Positions 44,811-57,823 of a stretch of 64,000 nt of DNA are shown piece by piece. Source of the stretch: Thinopyrum elongatum. Its lineage: Eukaryota; Streptophyta; Magnoliopsida; Poales; Poaceae. Under the pieces are notes generated by a model. It did not search any database and was not told the origin of the DNA. It saw only the letters and a list, made by a program, of their open reading frames with translations. The stretch covers positions 265,601,757-265,665,756 of the forward strand of contig CM022298.1 of NCBI GenBank assembly GCA_011799875.1, read 5' to 3'. The position numbers and the translations under genes are program-made. The first letter of the stretch is position 1. Every line of letters begins with the position of its first letter.

Positions 44811-47800
44811 TGACTGCCTGTAGGATTACCAAGCCAAACTGGTCGAAGTCGAGTCTAGAAATGCTTTAGTTATGGAAGGGAATTGATTGTGGAAGGAAAT
44901 GTAAGGCTCTTTTTACTCCTTTATCTTATGCCCTTCTGATCTGAGTCACCCTCTTCTTTCCTACGGGGATTAAGAACTAGGCTTCTCATCTTTCTGTCAG
45001 GATCACATCGTAGTAATCCGTAGACTTATAAGGTTGTTGGATTCAAGCCTCAGTTCAGTTCCTACTACTTTCGTGTGTTGATAGTTGATCTCAGAACCTT
45101 GATATTATGATGTTGAGTGGTTATGCCACCATTTTGCAGGATGTCTCAAAATCTGTTTTTGAGCATTTACAGCCGTTATGCTGTCCGAGTTGTCCCAGGT
45201 TTCCAAACAATCTAATGCATTTGCAAATCTTTCCTCCCTATTCTAGATGCCCTTTTAGGCCAGAATAACCACACCAATCGCCGAGTAGAGGTACTCCGTT
45301 GCCTCGACATATATGCTGAAGTTATCAGGACACTAGGATATCATAGATAACCACCCGTAACCCAACCTTGTGTTGTATTCCCAGTGTGATAATTCTGGCC
45401 ATCATTTTTAGAAGCATCTCGTGATGCCATTTAGTATGTAGGTATTCTATTTCTGGGTTCTTGAACCCAAGATTCACTCTACTTATTTCCTGTTAATAAT
45501 GTTTGCTCGTTCCTTTAGGATATTAGTAACCTTTGTGATAGTCCTCGAGGTCCGTGGTATATTGTTCTTCCAATACCATGAACCGTTATGGCAGAAGTTC
45601 TTCTGAACCAAAGGTTCACAATAAGAGTGCTCTTGATGAGTTCTCCATTATATTTGTGACTCTGCTAATCATACCTTGCTGCATGGGTTATCCGGAACAA
45701 ATATGTTGAACTTGTTCGACATACTAATCTATGCATCCACAACTCAGAAAACCATATGTTCCTTTGAGTTGTTTCCTTTGTAGCTGTATTCTGACCCTCA
45801 TCTATCAGTTGATAGTCAGGAGTAGTTGTGCATTTGTGTTCATCGATGCCTGTTACTCTTGTGGTCCGTCAATCCATTCAATTCCAGAATGACTAGGAGA
45901 AGCAAACTCTAGTACCTTATCCATTTCTTGGATTGGGTCAAAGCAGTTGTATTCCGCAGATCAAAATGCCAATCCATCTTTTGTTCTATTCTACCTCGAA
46001 GTATTACCTTCCTTATGTCAAGAATATCATGGGAACTGCACAACCTCTTATGAATTCTTGATGTAGTGATACCTCCCACCATCATCATCCATTTCTGGGT
46101 CTCTGTGTTATTGCAGCCGAAATGCTCACAAGTGGATTGTGATGTGTGAAATCAATACTCCTAGCAACCCCGTTGCTTGGTAGTTAATGGACACTACTCA
46201 CATTCTTAGCGTGCTGGTTATTGAATCTCCATCCTAAGATTGATTGTGCTACCTAGTCCATATTTCCCTGGTGCACTCTTCGATCGATGAGTTAGGATTT
46301 CATCAAACCCTGGCTCTTTTGATCATATCGTCTTGCCCTAAAAAGCAAGATTGTTCTCGAGCTTAGTAACATATCGATGGTTCGTGATTTTCTGAATATC
46401 TTCTCAGAAGTATTACCAGGTTGTCCCCTAACCATTATGTTGAGTTCGCGATCAAGTTGGTTTTCCTATAAACCACCCCTTCTCCAAGAATTTGTGTTGG
46501 ATACCCTGAGCTAGTTGGCTAAGCTAGACAACAACTTGGAGAGTTGGAAGATAAAAGCTTTGCCTGACTTAGTTCATTCCAAAGGGATATTTCTGTTTGT
46601 GTGTGTTGAAGAAAGATCATATCTTCATCGATTGGTCCTCGTGATCAGTTGTTGGATCTATTGTTTTATCGAAGCTTTGATTTGAGTGTGGGCTATCATC
46701 AAATCAAGTCAGAACCAACGATGTTCATAATGTTGTCTTACTCATGGTTGTTTCCTCGAGCATTCACCATTATATCTTTTGGGTCTGACCGATGCTATCA
46801 CCTTGTTCACATAATTGTGGAATTCCACTTATATGGAAACCTGGATGAATTATTGCTGAGCCCATCGACAACATCCCTATCTTCTCCATGACTTTGTTGG
46901 ACATTAAGCTAGTGTTGGAAACTTTGTAAGCAATGCCTTCGTGTTCCATTCATGAGGTATATGTTTGGATGAGAGAAGTGACTTCCTCCAATTCATGTGC
47001 ACTTGATGTAAGTTGCCGCTGTGGATCCGAGAAAGATTGTTTTTGCTTCCTCTGGAATCGTCCCAAGTTAGTCACGCATGTGTGAAGTACTCTATGGTTT
47101 GATAGGTTGGCCGCCTCCATTCTATATGTGTTCCTAGCAAACCAAACCACTAATTGACTTGTTCAAGGATAAGAAGTTCATCGATAAGTGCACAAGGACT
47201 TCGATATCCTTGATGATGGTTCCCTACCGAAACTCGGTAGTGTTTTGTTGTAAGACTACCATGTGGTCATGCTTGTCTGGGACAGCGTGCTCACATGTGT
47301 GTAGCAGAACCAGCTCATGTTTTGGAGCTTGCTATCATAGTTCATCTCCCGAGAATCTCACAATGTCATATCGTCGGTTTATGTTGCAAACTTTCTTTTC
47401 TAGACATGTTGTCTGAAATATCCTGTTACCAACCAGATCTGAATCTCAGGCAGATATGATGGTTGGAACTTTTCCAAGGTCTATGATGTAGGTTCCGGCA
47501 AGGATGTTGTATTGGCCGACACACCTAGCTGGATGATCTATTATTGTAGTATCTTGATTTACCAATTTGACCATCTTCTCCATGAGGATTTTGTGCGACT
47601 TATTCTAGAAGTTGTTCCTTATGGATTCCTTGTGCTCCCGAAGTCCGACCTTTACTTGATGAACATATCGTTGATGCTTCCTTGAAGCATGATCGTGGTA
47701 CCTAGTACATCAAGGAGAACATTAGAAGCGGAGTGCTAAATGTCTCTTGGTCGATCATCCAGGTTATGTTCCTTGGCATTGCTAAGGACAAATCTGAGAA

Positions 47801-48576
47801 AGTGTTGTCTTCCCTTGTATCCGCATTCTCCATCGTTGATCATCACGGTAGTATGATGTGTTGCCAGGATCCTTGGCACGGATGTTGGTAAAACCTTGAT
47901 GAATATGGAAATGCTCAAGTTCTTGAGAGCACACTCAGTCACTTGGTTACATCATCAGTATCAATTGGAATGTGCCTCCCGTTTGCCGAGTTGTGCTATA
48001 ACCGTAGTTTCCTTTCTGAGCTGAGTATGCCATTTCCTCAAAACTCCTTCAATTGATCTTTTGTGGATTGCCTTAGCTTGGCATGAAGAGTTTCAAAGAT
48101 CTCTGTATCAAAAGTAATTATTTTTTCCACTAAGGGAATAATTCTATGAGTCACATTCCTAGGGTGCCCCGTTATGGAATCATGGCAATTATTTCCTTGC
48201 TACTTTGAACTCATGTACCATCTTACTCAAGCGTGGAATTGTTGCCTACCAAAGTGAACTTTCATCATATGTTCCTCTCGATCCCTCCCTATGTGTGATT
48301 TGTGTCTCAACTCAAGAGGTGTTCTTATGTCTCACTCCATGAGTTGATCTTGAGTTGCTTGGTCTTCGAGAAGATCGATTCCTGTAGAGTTTCTTTCTGT
48401 CATCATCATGTTGGATAAAGAACTCGAAAACAAAGACGTCAAGGTCAATATGATGCAATAATCAACATCTTTGAGAAGGGCAGTTGGATCATGAAGATTG
48501 AGATAATTCGAGTCCCCTCTTCCTCTTAACCTACGCTTGAATCTCGGGATGAGATTCTTGTTTAGTGGGGGTGAGT
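44811..48576 (+). other. LARD internal region with fossil pol
   Basis: No intact gene is present. Between about 46430 and 47420 degenerate gypsy-type pol can be read on the plus strand: DLSVGYHQIK at 46680-46709, SFG at 46778, VAAVDPRKI near 47010-47036, and KPLIDLFKDKKF near 47144-47179. The order matches reverse transcriptase followed by RNase H. With the tRNA-iMet primer it fits a chromovirus-like ancestry. The polypurine-like TTTAGTGGGGGTGAGT is at 48561-48576. The remaining sequence shows nothing I can name. Confidence 0.5.
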
Positions 48577-51500
48577 TGTCACATCCCTAGTTTTGGTATG
48601 ACCTAGGCTAGCTTTCATGTGGGCATCATGTTTAAATTTCAAATGAATTTGAAATGGGGATTTGTGAAAGCCTGAGAAATCATTTTTTTTGGAAATGATC
48701 AAGATAAAAATTGCTTCAAATAGGTCCAAGGAAATGTTCCTGCTTTTCTATGAAAATATTGGCCAGAGGTAAAATTCAAACCAATATTTTTTAGGTGCTC
48801 AGAAACATTTATTTTGGGCATTTGAGTTAATCTAATAATTATTTGCATTGGATTTATATTTGTTATATAATAATATATGTCCATTAATTCTAGAACTTTT
48901 TATGTGGTTCTGGATATTCTAGTTCTAACCACATAACAATTTTCAGAATTTTAAAAAAATGGTTTAGTACTTTTGCTAAGCCAAAACAGGCAGCACTAAA
49001 AAAATAAAACTAAAAGAAATAAAAAAAGGAACTAACCTAGTCTTACCTCCCTGGCAGCCCATCAGGCGGCCCAGCTGTCGGCCCAGCCCACAGCCGATGC
49101 TAGTCGTCGTCCTCCTGGCGCCCGAAGGACAAGGGGCATGTGCTCGCCGCTTGCGCGGATGGACGCCACGCCACCTGCCTGCCTGCCCCTCCCCCTCGAC
49201 ACCCCGGCCTCTCTCGACGCCGCCACGACGCACCCCGGCTCTCTCACTCTCCCTCACTCTCACCCCCTCCCCTGGATCTCCCTCTCTCTCACGGCTGAGT
49301 GTGCCGTCGCCGCCATCAACAGCCAGCACGACCACAGCCACCGCCTCGCCCCTCCGAGCTGTCCTCGAAGTCCGCCGCGACGTCCTCATACTCTCCACCG
49401 AGTCACGCGATGCCAGGAGCTTCTTCCTTCCCTCTCCACGGTCGTCTTCACCTCCGGCTGCCCGAGATCACCGTCATCATTCCGGCCACACCAGACCACC
49501 CCAAGCTCGCTGACGACGCCTTCAGACCCGTTGTGATCCCCCGCGTCGACTCCCCCTACTCTCCTACTATGTCATGCCTCATAGCGCCAACCCCGAGCTC
49601 ACCTGAGCTCCGGCCGCCACGCAAGCTCCGCTCCGGCGTCCCCGCCGCCTCCCACCTACCCCACTGGGTGCGGGAGAGCCCGGGCTACGCCCCGGTGCCC
49701 TCAGCCGCCACCCCAGACGCCTGTAGCGCAGACTCCGCCACGACCAGAGGTCGTCGGCGACGAGTCCTGCCGCCTGAGCCACTGCCATGCGGGCCCGGCC
49801 TGCCAGGTGATTAGCTTAAGGCTAAGCACCATTTAACTAATCCCCTGACACTCACAGATGGGCCCCGGTGCCACTAATTGTTTTTTAGGCTAATTAATCC
49901 TCTGTTTAACCCTGTGTCGCCGACGTGTGGGTCCCGCATGTCTGGTTTGACCCTTGACTTGCTGACATCATGCTGTCATCATGCTGACGCAGTAAGTGAT
50001 TTTCTAGATTTTAAATAATTCAAGAAATTCTAGAAAATTGTTTAAACTTAAAAAATTCATAGAAATTAAACCGTAGCTCAGAATGAAATAATTTATATAT
50101 GAAAAATTATCAGAAAAATCCAATATATCCATTTATTCTATTTTCATGCATGTTGGAACAACTTATATTTTCTGAATGGGGCAGATCAAATAAATGGCAT
50201 TTGAGTTTCACATATGGAGTTTGAATTTGAACCTTGGGTTCAAACCAACTTCATTTAAATTGTTGCTGGCTACATTAGCTCAAATCACAGCATATTGCCA
50301 TGTCATGATCATGCATCATATTGTTGCATTGCATTGATTGTGTTCTTTCTCTGTTTGCCGGTGATTGTCCCCTCTCGGTAGCAGATGTTCCGACGTTGTG
50401 ATCATTGACACTTTTGAAGTGCAGTACCATCTTCGGAAGTGCCAGGCAAGCAACCCCCCTTGAGCATTCTGATACAATCCCACTCTCTCGCTCCTGCTCT
50501 CTTTTACTGCATTAGGACAATAACGATTCAACTGTTACATATTGCGGTAGTTGAACCCCATTCCTTTGCATGACCTGTCTTTGCCACAGTAAATAGTTGA
50601 AACCCACTAGCATGAGTAGGAGTTGCTTGAGCCATGTTGTGCCTACTCATTCATGCTTGTTTGTCATGCCTGCTATTGCTTAGAGTTGTTTCAGGTCTGA
50701 TTCATCGGGGATGAATTGGAATGTTGTGAACATGTCCTAATGTTGAGAGCTAAGTGTGTGAACACGATTTGGTAAAGGTAGCGGTGAGAGGCCATGTAGG
50801 AGTACATGGTGGGTTGTCTCATTGAAACCATCCTCTGGAACTGAGTTCTGTGTTCGTGATCCAAGATAGTTACTACCACACATTGGAATGCTTAAGTGCC
50901 CCTCTCGACTTATTAATCACCCCGATCTCTGTCCAGGAGTTGCCACTAGTTTTTGGTGTTTGTAGGTTGTGTTAGTAGTCTACCAAGTGGCACCCGACCA
51001 GGTGGGCTTGGGACAGACTAGGCACAGTGGCACGGTGTACCAAGTGGCACCCGGATGGTGGGCTTGGGAACCCTGCTCACATCGTTTGGGGCCATAGTGG
51101 AAACCCCGACTGGACTTCCTTGCGGATGGAACTCAAATATGCGATAAACCCGGACTGGAGACTTGTGTGGTTAGTCATGTCATGGCCGACACCCTCGCTG
51201 GGCTTCCACTTGAAGGTTGTCGAGTACATGTCGTGTAAACGGCGATAAGTGGTGAGAGCGTGTGTGAAGAAGTACACCCCTACAGGGTAATATGATCTAT
51301 TCGAATAGCCGCGTCCGCGGATATGGACTACTTGGAACGCCTACATTGTTCATAGATAACTGGAAGTGGATACTCTAAAATGCGCAAGATAAGTGTGAGT
51401 GCTATGGATGGCCTTCTCGTAGGGAGACGGAAGCAGATCCACCTCAAATGAATTACCAGCTGTCATAGTACAGGATAGCCACCGAGTCAAAGCTGGCTTG

Positions 51501-52413
51501 CTATAGTTAAACCCCACAACCCCCTTTGTTGATACTAATGCATATGTAGATTGTTCTAATGTAAGTCTTGCTAGGTACCTTTGTACTCACGTTTGCTTAA
51601 TTTATGTTTTGCAGAGGAGACTTCAGTCTCACTAGTAGTTCCGTGTGGACTTTGATGTTTAGCTTGTTACCTCAGCTATGATCTTGTACCCTTCGGAGGG
51701 TCTTGTAGATAGCCAGTCTTCTTAGCCTTTTTCATTTGTAGTTGTCTGTACTCAGACATGTTATGCTTCCGTTGCTTGTATGTTCTGTTTGCTGGGTCAT
51801 GTGACCCCTGTTTGTAATAAATGCTATGAGGCTCTTCTGGGCCTTTCTCTATATGAGTTGTTGAGTTATGTTGTGATGCCATGTTGTATCTACACATATC
51901 GTGCATGTTATGCATACGTGTAATGTGTATTGCTATGTGTGGGGTCCGACACCTAGTTGTTTATTCTTGGTAGCCTTCCTTATGGGGAAATGTCTCCTAG
52001 TGCTTCCACTGAGCCATGGTAGTTCACGACTGCTCCAGAACACTTAGGTTGGCCGACATGTGTCCTTCTTTGCTCATGTGTCTGTCCCTTTGGGGAAATG
52101 TCACGCGGTGTTTACTGGAGTCCTGTTAGCTTGCTATAGCCCGGTTTCACTCACTGCTGGCCGACACGTGCATTGCTGGGTCATGTATGCCTGTCCCTGT
52201 AAGTTTGTGCCACCTTGGGTGTATTACTAGCCATGTCGGCCCTGGTTCTCTGTCATATGGATGCTAGCGACACAATCATATACGTGAGCCAAAAGACGCA
52301 AATGATCCCGGCCTAGGTAAGGCTGCAGCCGTGGGGATACGGTGCGTGAGGCCGCAAAGTGATATGATGTGTTACATGCTAGATCGGTGTCACGTAGGGT
52401 CGGGGTCCCAACA
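48577..52413 (+). repeat. LARD 3' LTR
   Basis: 3837 bp, TGTCACATCC to CCCAACA. It is the uninterrupted sister of 32305-44793. A stretch of about 50 bp near 43775-43825 is missing here at about 51440. Confidence 0.9.
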
Positions 52414-53180
52414 GTAATAGCCACCGAGGCTTCGCTGGCCTCCCGGGGGGCGAGGGTTTAGGCGGAGATCGATAAGGGGATTGCGGGGGCCCGACGGGCC
52501 CTCATCAAGGACCACCACCAGAAATTGAAGCTACAGGAGACCCGCTTCTGCACACGACATGGAGAACTAAAGGACGAGATCGACAGCCTCAAGAAGAAGC
52601 TGTCCGAGGCAGACCAGTGCCAGAAAACCACACTGGACGCCCAAGCCACGGCCGAAGCCGTGCTGGCATCCCTTTATCAGCAGATGGGGGATGTCACTTC
52701 CCTCGTGGAGTGGGCAGCAGACGAGGCGAACCAGGCTCGGGGGCTGCAACACACACGCTCCGTGATGTTCCAAGACCTCGAGCGAAGGGCTTACTACACC
52801 CTGAGCTCCATCTGCAAGGAGAGCATCTCCAGCCCGGTCATGCCTGATGACGCCGGCTACCTTGCCTTCTTCACCAGGATTGTGGAGCGACTCGAGGGAG
52901 GCATGGAGAAGGTGGGCAAACTCGTTGAGGAAGAAAGCCGCGAGCTCCTTGCCTAGGCGTCGACTCTCGTCTTCAGTCATCTTCTTTGTTCCGACCCCGA
53001 TTTTGACTTCGAGGCTGTGATAGCCCCCGTACCTAGGGTGATTTGCGATGCCCTGGGGAGTAGGTGGAGGACCATGTGGATGCCCTGATCGCGCAATTCG
53101 CCCCCGATAGCCACGAAGACCAGCACGAAGCCGAGGGGCATGGGACTGACGATAACGATGATGATGACACGTCTCCTTAG
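52414..53180 (+). pseudogene. T5 antisense coiled-coil gene, downstream part
   Basis: The frame continues from 31838. It encodes VIATEASLASRG, a Lys/Glu/Leu heptad region (LKDEIDSLKKKLSEADQ, near 52570-52620), then a helical part with FQDLERRAYYTLSSI and FFTRIVERLEGG. Breaks are a TAG near 52483, a TAG at 52954-52956 where Gln is expected, and a one-base shift near 53065. After the shift an acidic end (HEAEGHG, then a run of Asp) reaches TAG 53178-53180. It is antisense to T5 pol and sits where Tat3 has its B3-like gene. I recognise the general type of coiled-coil extra ORF but no named domain. Confidence 0.6.
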
Positions 53181-53965
53181 GTTGTCTTTCTTCTGTTTAC
53201 CTGTCGACATTTTGAGCATGGCCCAGTAGGGATGTAAAGGGTACTAAAGCAAACTCCCTAATGATGTGTTGAACCGTATTTGTGCCCTCCTAGGCTGCCT
53301 CTCCTTTATGCTTATTCTGTGTCCATAGCCCCCGAGCGAGGGTTGATCGTCACTGGTATGCCGGGTCGTGATGCCCGGGCAAGGCCAGGAGATGAGCACT
53401 CCTGAGGTCAGAGACTGAGGGCAACACGTGCCTGTTGGCTCGCTCATGAGCATCACGCGAGGACTTAGACACCAGTGTCTTGGTGAGGTGGTGCGCATAG
53501 GGGCAGACCAGCGGCTGTTGCAGCCTGGGTCCTTAATGTCATTGGGGCTGGCGCAAGCGCAAACACCGTGCCCAGCCCCCACTCGCGGGACGCTCGGGAG
53601 GGGACATCAGGCTGTCGTTGTAGCTTTTTGGTAGGAAATTCAAGAAGGCAAACAACGGAAGGAAAATCCCCAACCCTTTTCCGAACAAAGACACAAAAAC
53701 TTCAAGTTTTATTCAGAGAAATTGCAAATTCGGTTGACAAGAAAGAAGGAAAAGGCTGCCGTGTTCGACGCCTACACTAGTCTTCCCACTAGCGTGGAGC
53801 ATGGGGCCTCCAGCTGGCGTGGGCATGGTCATTGTTCAACCGGTCCGCCAGCATGGAGCATGGGGCTTCCACTTGGGCGTGGGCAGGAGCTCCCGCGAGG
53901 CCGTCGAACGGCTCACCGGGAGACTCCGGGGCGTGTGCAGCCCGACTCATTATTACGTGAGAGTG
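53181..53965. other. T5 spacer between antisense gene and integrase
   Basis: Non-coding, homologous on the minus strand to the Tat3 spacer. No gene is seen. Confidence 0.6.
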
Positions 53966-55121
53966 TCATGGGTAGAATTTGCAGAGGTGCTGGATGTTCC
54001 AGGCGTTCTGCATGAGGACCCCGTCCTCCATCTCCAGGCACGCAGCGCCTGGCCTGTAGATGTGGGCGACCCTAAACGGGACTTCCCACATGGGCGAGAG
54101 CTTGTGGAGGCCCTCCCTAGAGAGGACCCGCCTCAGGATGAGGTCTCCGACCTTGATAGTCCAGGGGTGGATGTTGCGGCTGTGGTAGCGCTGCAAGGCA
54201 TGCTGGTACCTCGCAGAGCGGAGGGAGGCCAGGCGGCGGGCCTCCTCGGCGAGCACACGATCAGTTTCCCGCGAGGCATCATGGCGCGCCTAGTCGAATG
54301 CTAGGACCCGCGGGGAACCATGCTTAATCTCAGACGGGAGGACTGTATCGGCCCCATAGACGAGGAAGAAGGGAGTCTCGCCGATAGGCTTGGTCGCGGT
54401 GGCGCGGATGGACTACAACACGGATGGCAGCTCGTCCAGCCAGCCCTTGCCACAAGCCTCGAGCTTCTTTTTGAAGCTCCTGGTCTTGAGGCCCCTGAGG
54501 ACTTCCGTGTTGGTGCGCTCGGCCTGGCCGTTGCTTCACGGGTGCACCATCGAGGCATAGCATATTTGTGTTCCAAGGTTAGCACAATATGACCTGAAGA
54601 GGTTGCTTGCAAACTGGGAGCCGTTGTCAGTGATGATGCAGTTGGGGACGCCGAACCGGCTCATGAGGCCCATGATGAACTTGACGGCTAAGCCTGCAGG
54701 GATGGTGCGCATAGGCTCCACCTCCGCCCACTTGGTAAAATTGTCAATGGCGACGTAGAGGTAGTGGTAGCCACCGGCCGCCCAAGGGGACGGGCCCAGT
54801 ATGTCCGGCCCCCAGACCGCGAAGGACCAAGTGAGAGGGATTGTTTGGAGCCCCTGCGCTGGCTGGTGAATCTGCTTGGCGTGGAGCTGGCAGGCCTCAC
54901 AGGACCGGACCAGCTCAGTGGCGTCGTGGAGCACCATAGGCCAATAGAACCCACTGCGGAACGGCTTACCCATGAGAGTGCGCGACGAAGAGTGATGCCC
55001 GCAGTCTCCATTGTGGATGTCGGCCAACAGTTCACACCCATGGTTCTCCGATATGCACCTTAGCGAGACGTTGTTAGGGCGCCTGCGATACAGCTCGCCG
55101 TCCCTCAAGCAGTAAGCGGTG
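53966..55121 (-). pseudogene. T5 integrase, broken by stops and by two insertions upstream
   Basis: Read on the minus strand: zinc-binding region (DIHNGDCGHHSSS, SCEACQ), core with WGPDILGPS and IITDNGSQF, then NGQAERTN with the catalytic Glu intact, and a C-terminal GDLILRRV, ending KFYP and TGA at 53966-53968. Stops include TGA 54536-54538 just before SNGQAE, one in the VL.SIR region, and TAG near 54290. The upstream coding part continues at 62392 beyond the solo LTR and CACTA-2. Confidence 0.82.
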
Positions 55122-55126
55122 GCCTG

Positions 55127-56714
55127 TACTACTTCTTGAGCTTGCGTTGGTTTTTCCCTTGAAGAGGAAAGGGTGATGCAGCAAAGTAGAGTAAGTATTT
55201 CCCTCAGTTTTGAGAACCAAGGTATCAATCCAGTAGGAGACAACACGCAAGTCACCAAATACCTGCACAAACAAACACCAAACTTGCACCCAACGCGATA
55301 AAGGGGTTGTCAATCCCTTCACGGTTATCTGCAAAAGTGAGATCTGATAGAGATAGATAAAACTAAACAAAAGATAAAGTAAATATTTTTGGGTTTTTTG
55401 GTTTATATATCTGAAAATAAAAGATTGCAAAATAGTAGATAGGAAAGTAATATGATGGAAAATAGACCCGGGGGCCATAGGTTTCACTAGAGGCTTCTCT
55501 CAAGATAGAAAATAATACGGTGGGTGAACAAATTACTGTCGAGCAATTGATAGAAAAGCGCAAAGTTATGACGATAACTAAGGCAATGATCATGAATATA
55601 GGCATCACGTCTGTGTCAAGTAGACCGAAACAATTCTGCATCTACTACTATTACTCCACACATCGACCGACTCCTGCCTAGATCTAGAGTATTAAGTTCA
55701 TGAAGAACAGAGTAATGCATTAAGAAAGATGACATGATGTAGAGGAATTAACTCAAGCAATATGATGAAAACCCCATCTTTTTATCCTCGATGGCAACAA
55801 TACAATATGTGCCTTGCTGCCCCTACTGTCACTGGGAAAGGACACAGCAAGATTGAACCCAAAGCTAAACAGTTCTCCCATTGCAAGAAAAACCAATCTA
55901 GTTGGCCAAACCAAATCGATAGTTTAAAGAGACTTGCAAAGATATCAAATCATGCATAAAAGAATTCAGAGAAGATTCAAATAATATTCATATATAAGCT
56001 GATCATAAATCCACAATTCATCAGATCTCGGCAAACACACCGCAAAAAAGTATTACATCGAATAGATCTCCAAGAACATCGAGGAGAACGTGGTATTGAG
56101 AATCAAAGAGAGAGAAGAAGCCATCTAGCTACCAGCTATGGACCTGTAGGTCTGAGGTAAACTACTCACGCTTCATCGGAAGGGCAATGGTGTTGATGTA
56201 GAAGCCCTCCATGATCGAATCCCCCTCCGGCAAGACGCCGAAAAAGGCCCCTAGATGGGATCTCATGGGTACAGAAGGTTGCGGTGGTGGAAAAGTCTTT
56301 TCGTGGATGCCTCTGGTGGTTTGGGCATATAAGAGTATATATAGGCAATAGAATTAGGTCAGGAAGTGCACGAGGGGCCCACAAGGGTGGGGGGTATGCC
56401 CTACCCCCCTGGGCGCGTCCTCCGTCCTTGTGGATGCCTCGTTGCTTCCCTGACTTGCACTTCAAGTCCTCTGGTTTCCTTTTGGTCCAGGAAAGATCAT
56501 CGCGAAAGTTTTATTCCGTTTGGACTCCGTTTGTTATTCCTTTTCTGCGAAACTCAAAAACAGGGAAAAAGCAGGAACTGGCACTGGGCTCTAGGTTAAT
56601 AGGTTAGTCCCAAAAATAATATAAAATAGCATATTAATGCATATAAAACATCCAAAACAGATAATATAATAGCAGGGAACAATCAAAAATTATAGATACA
56701 TTGGAGACGTATCA
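55127..56714 (-). mobile_element. Solo LTR of a WHAM/Sabrina-like gypsy element, minus orientation
   Basis: On the minus strand it begins TGATACGTCTCCAATG and ends CTCAAGAAGTAGTA. The expected final CA seems mutated to TA. It is flanked by a perfect GCCTG duplication (55122-55126 and 56715-56719). A TATA-like TATATATACTC lies on the minus strand at 56333-56343. No internal region is present, so it is the product of LTR-LTR recombination. The LTR that starts at 63693 is a plus-strand relative. Confidence 0.85.
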
Positions 56715-56720
56715 GCCTGT

Positions 56721-57020
56721 CACTACTGGAATCTGGTAATTTGCCGTCTGCCACCTCTTTGCCGTCGGCCAGCGGACGGCAAAGAGCCTCTTTGCCATCC
56801 GCTTCCAGATAGCGGATGGCAAAGAATGTGCAGATGGCAAAAAGTCTATTTGCCGTCCGCTGTTTCTTTGCCGTCAGCCAGCTGACGGCAAAGAGCTAGA
56901 AGGCAGACGGCAAAGGGCCAGGTGGGCCCCACAGGGCACGGCATGGCTAGGTCAGCTTCTTTGCCGTCTGCCTGGTCTTTGCCGTCTGCCTTTTGGACCT
57001 TTGCCGTCCGCTCGCGGACG
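56721..57020. repeat. CACTA-2 left subterminal repeats
   Basis: Repeated TTTGCCGTCTGC or TTTGCCGTCCGC and the complement GCGGACGGCAAAG occur in both orientations, about every 20-40 bp. They are the likely TnpA binding sites. Confidence 0.85.
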
Positions 57021-57528
57021 GCAAAGAAATGGCCCAGCTAACGGCCGTCTCCCCCCTCCTATGCTCGCTCTCTGTCTCTCCGGCCCCACCCGCCCCTCTC
57101 TCTCCCCTATCTCCCAACTCAACCGCGCCCGCGCCCCCAACTCAACCGCGCCCGCGCCTGCAACGCCGCCGTCAAACACCGCTGCCGCCCGGACGCTGCC
57201 GCCACCCCACCCCGCCGCAGCACCACCCGCCGACCCAAAGCCCTGCGGCCCCGTCGCCACCACCGCCCGGCGCCCCCTCCGCCTGGCCGGCGCTGCCCCG
57301 CCGCCCGCCCCCCACTGCCGCCGTCCCCACCCCGCCGCAGCCACCCCGACGCACCGGAACCTGCGGCCTCGTCGCCACCACCGCACGCGCCCCCTCCGCC
57401 CGGCCGCGCCAACCCTGCCGCCCGAAGCCTGTGGCCCGTCGCCACCCCCGCCCGGCACCCCCTCCGCCGTCCAGCGGCCCCTCGCCGCCGAGCAACCCCG
57501 CCGCCCGGCGCCCCTGGGCCTGCCGCAG
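57021..57528 (+). other. CACTA-2 GC-rich leader or first exon
   Basis: A Pro/Ala-coding, very GC-rich stretch ends at a good donor (GCAG/GTGAGC, exon end 57528). All three frames are fairly open, which is a composition effect, so I read it as an untranslated or variable first exon. Confidence 0.4.
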
Positions 57529-57823
57529 GTGAGCCCCGGCCGCACCCCTCTTCTCCTTTTTTTTTGTTTTTTCTGTTTTTTTAGTTTAGATTACTTTTAG
57601 TTTTGTTTTAGATTTAGTTTAGTTTAGATTACTGTTAGTTTGGTTCTATATTTAGTTTAGTTTAGATTACTTTTAGTTTGGTCTTAGGTTTAGTTTAGTT
57701 TTAGGTTTATGTTTAGTCATGAAAAAAACTAAGAATAATTAGAAGAAGAGGAGGAGAAGAAGAATAGCTAGGTTTAGGTGTAGTTTTTTCCTGTTTTGTT
57801 TTAGGTTAATTAGTGCTAGGTTT

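Larger units (their letters stand above)
31839..52413 (+). mobile_element. Large-LTR (LARD-like) retrotransposon, partial tandem with two LTRs, holding Tat3
   Basis: The order is a copy of the internal 3' end (31839-32304), an LTR (32305-44793 including Tat3, about 3.9 kb without it), an internal region of 3.8 kb (44794-48576), and a second LTR (48577-52413, 3.8 kb). The LTRs start TGTCACATCC and end CCCGACA or CCCAACA. Large LTRs, short poorly coding interior and a tRNA-iMet primer site fit the LARD/Sukkula type; the name is inference. The left end lacks the expected first LTR, so this is a recombined or deleted copy. Confidence 0.8.
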
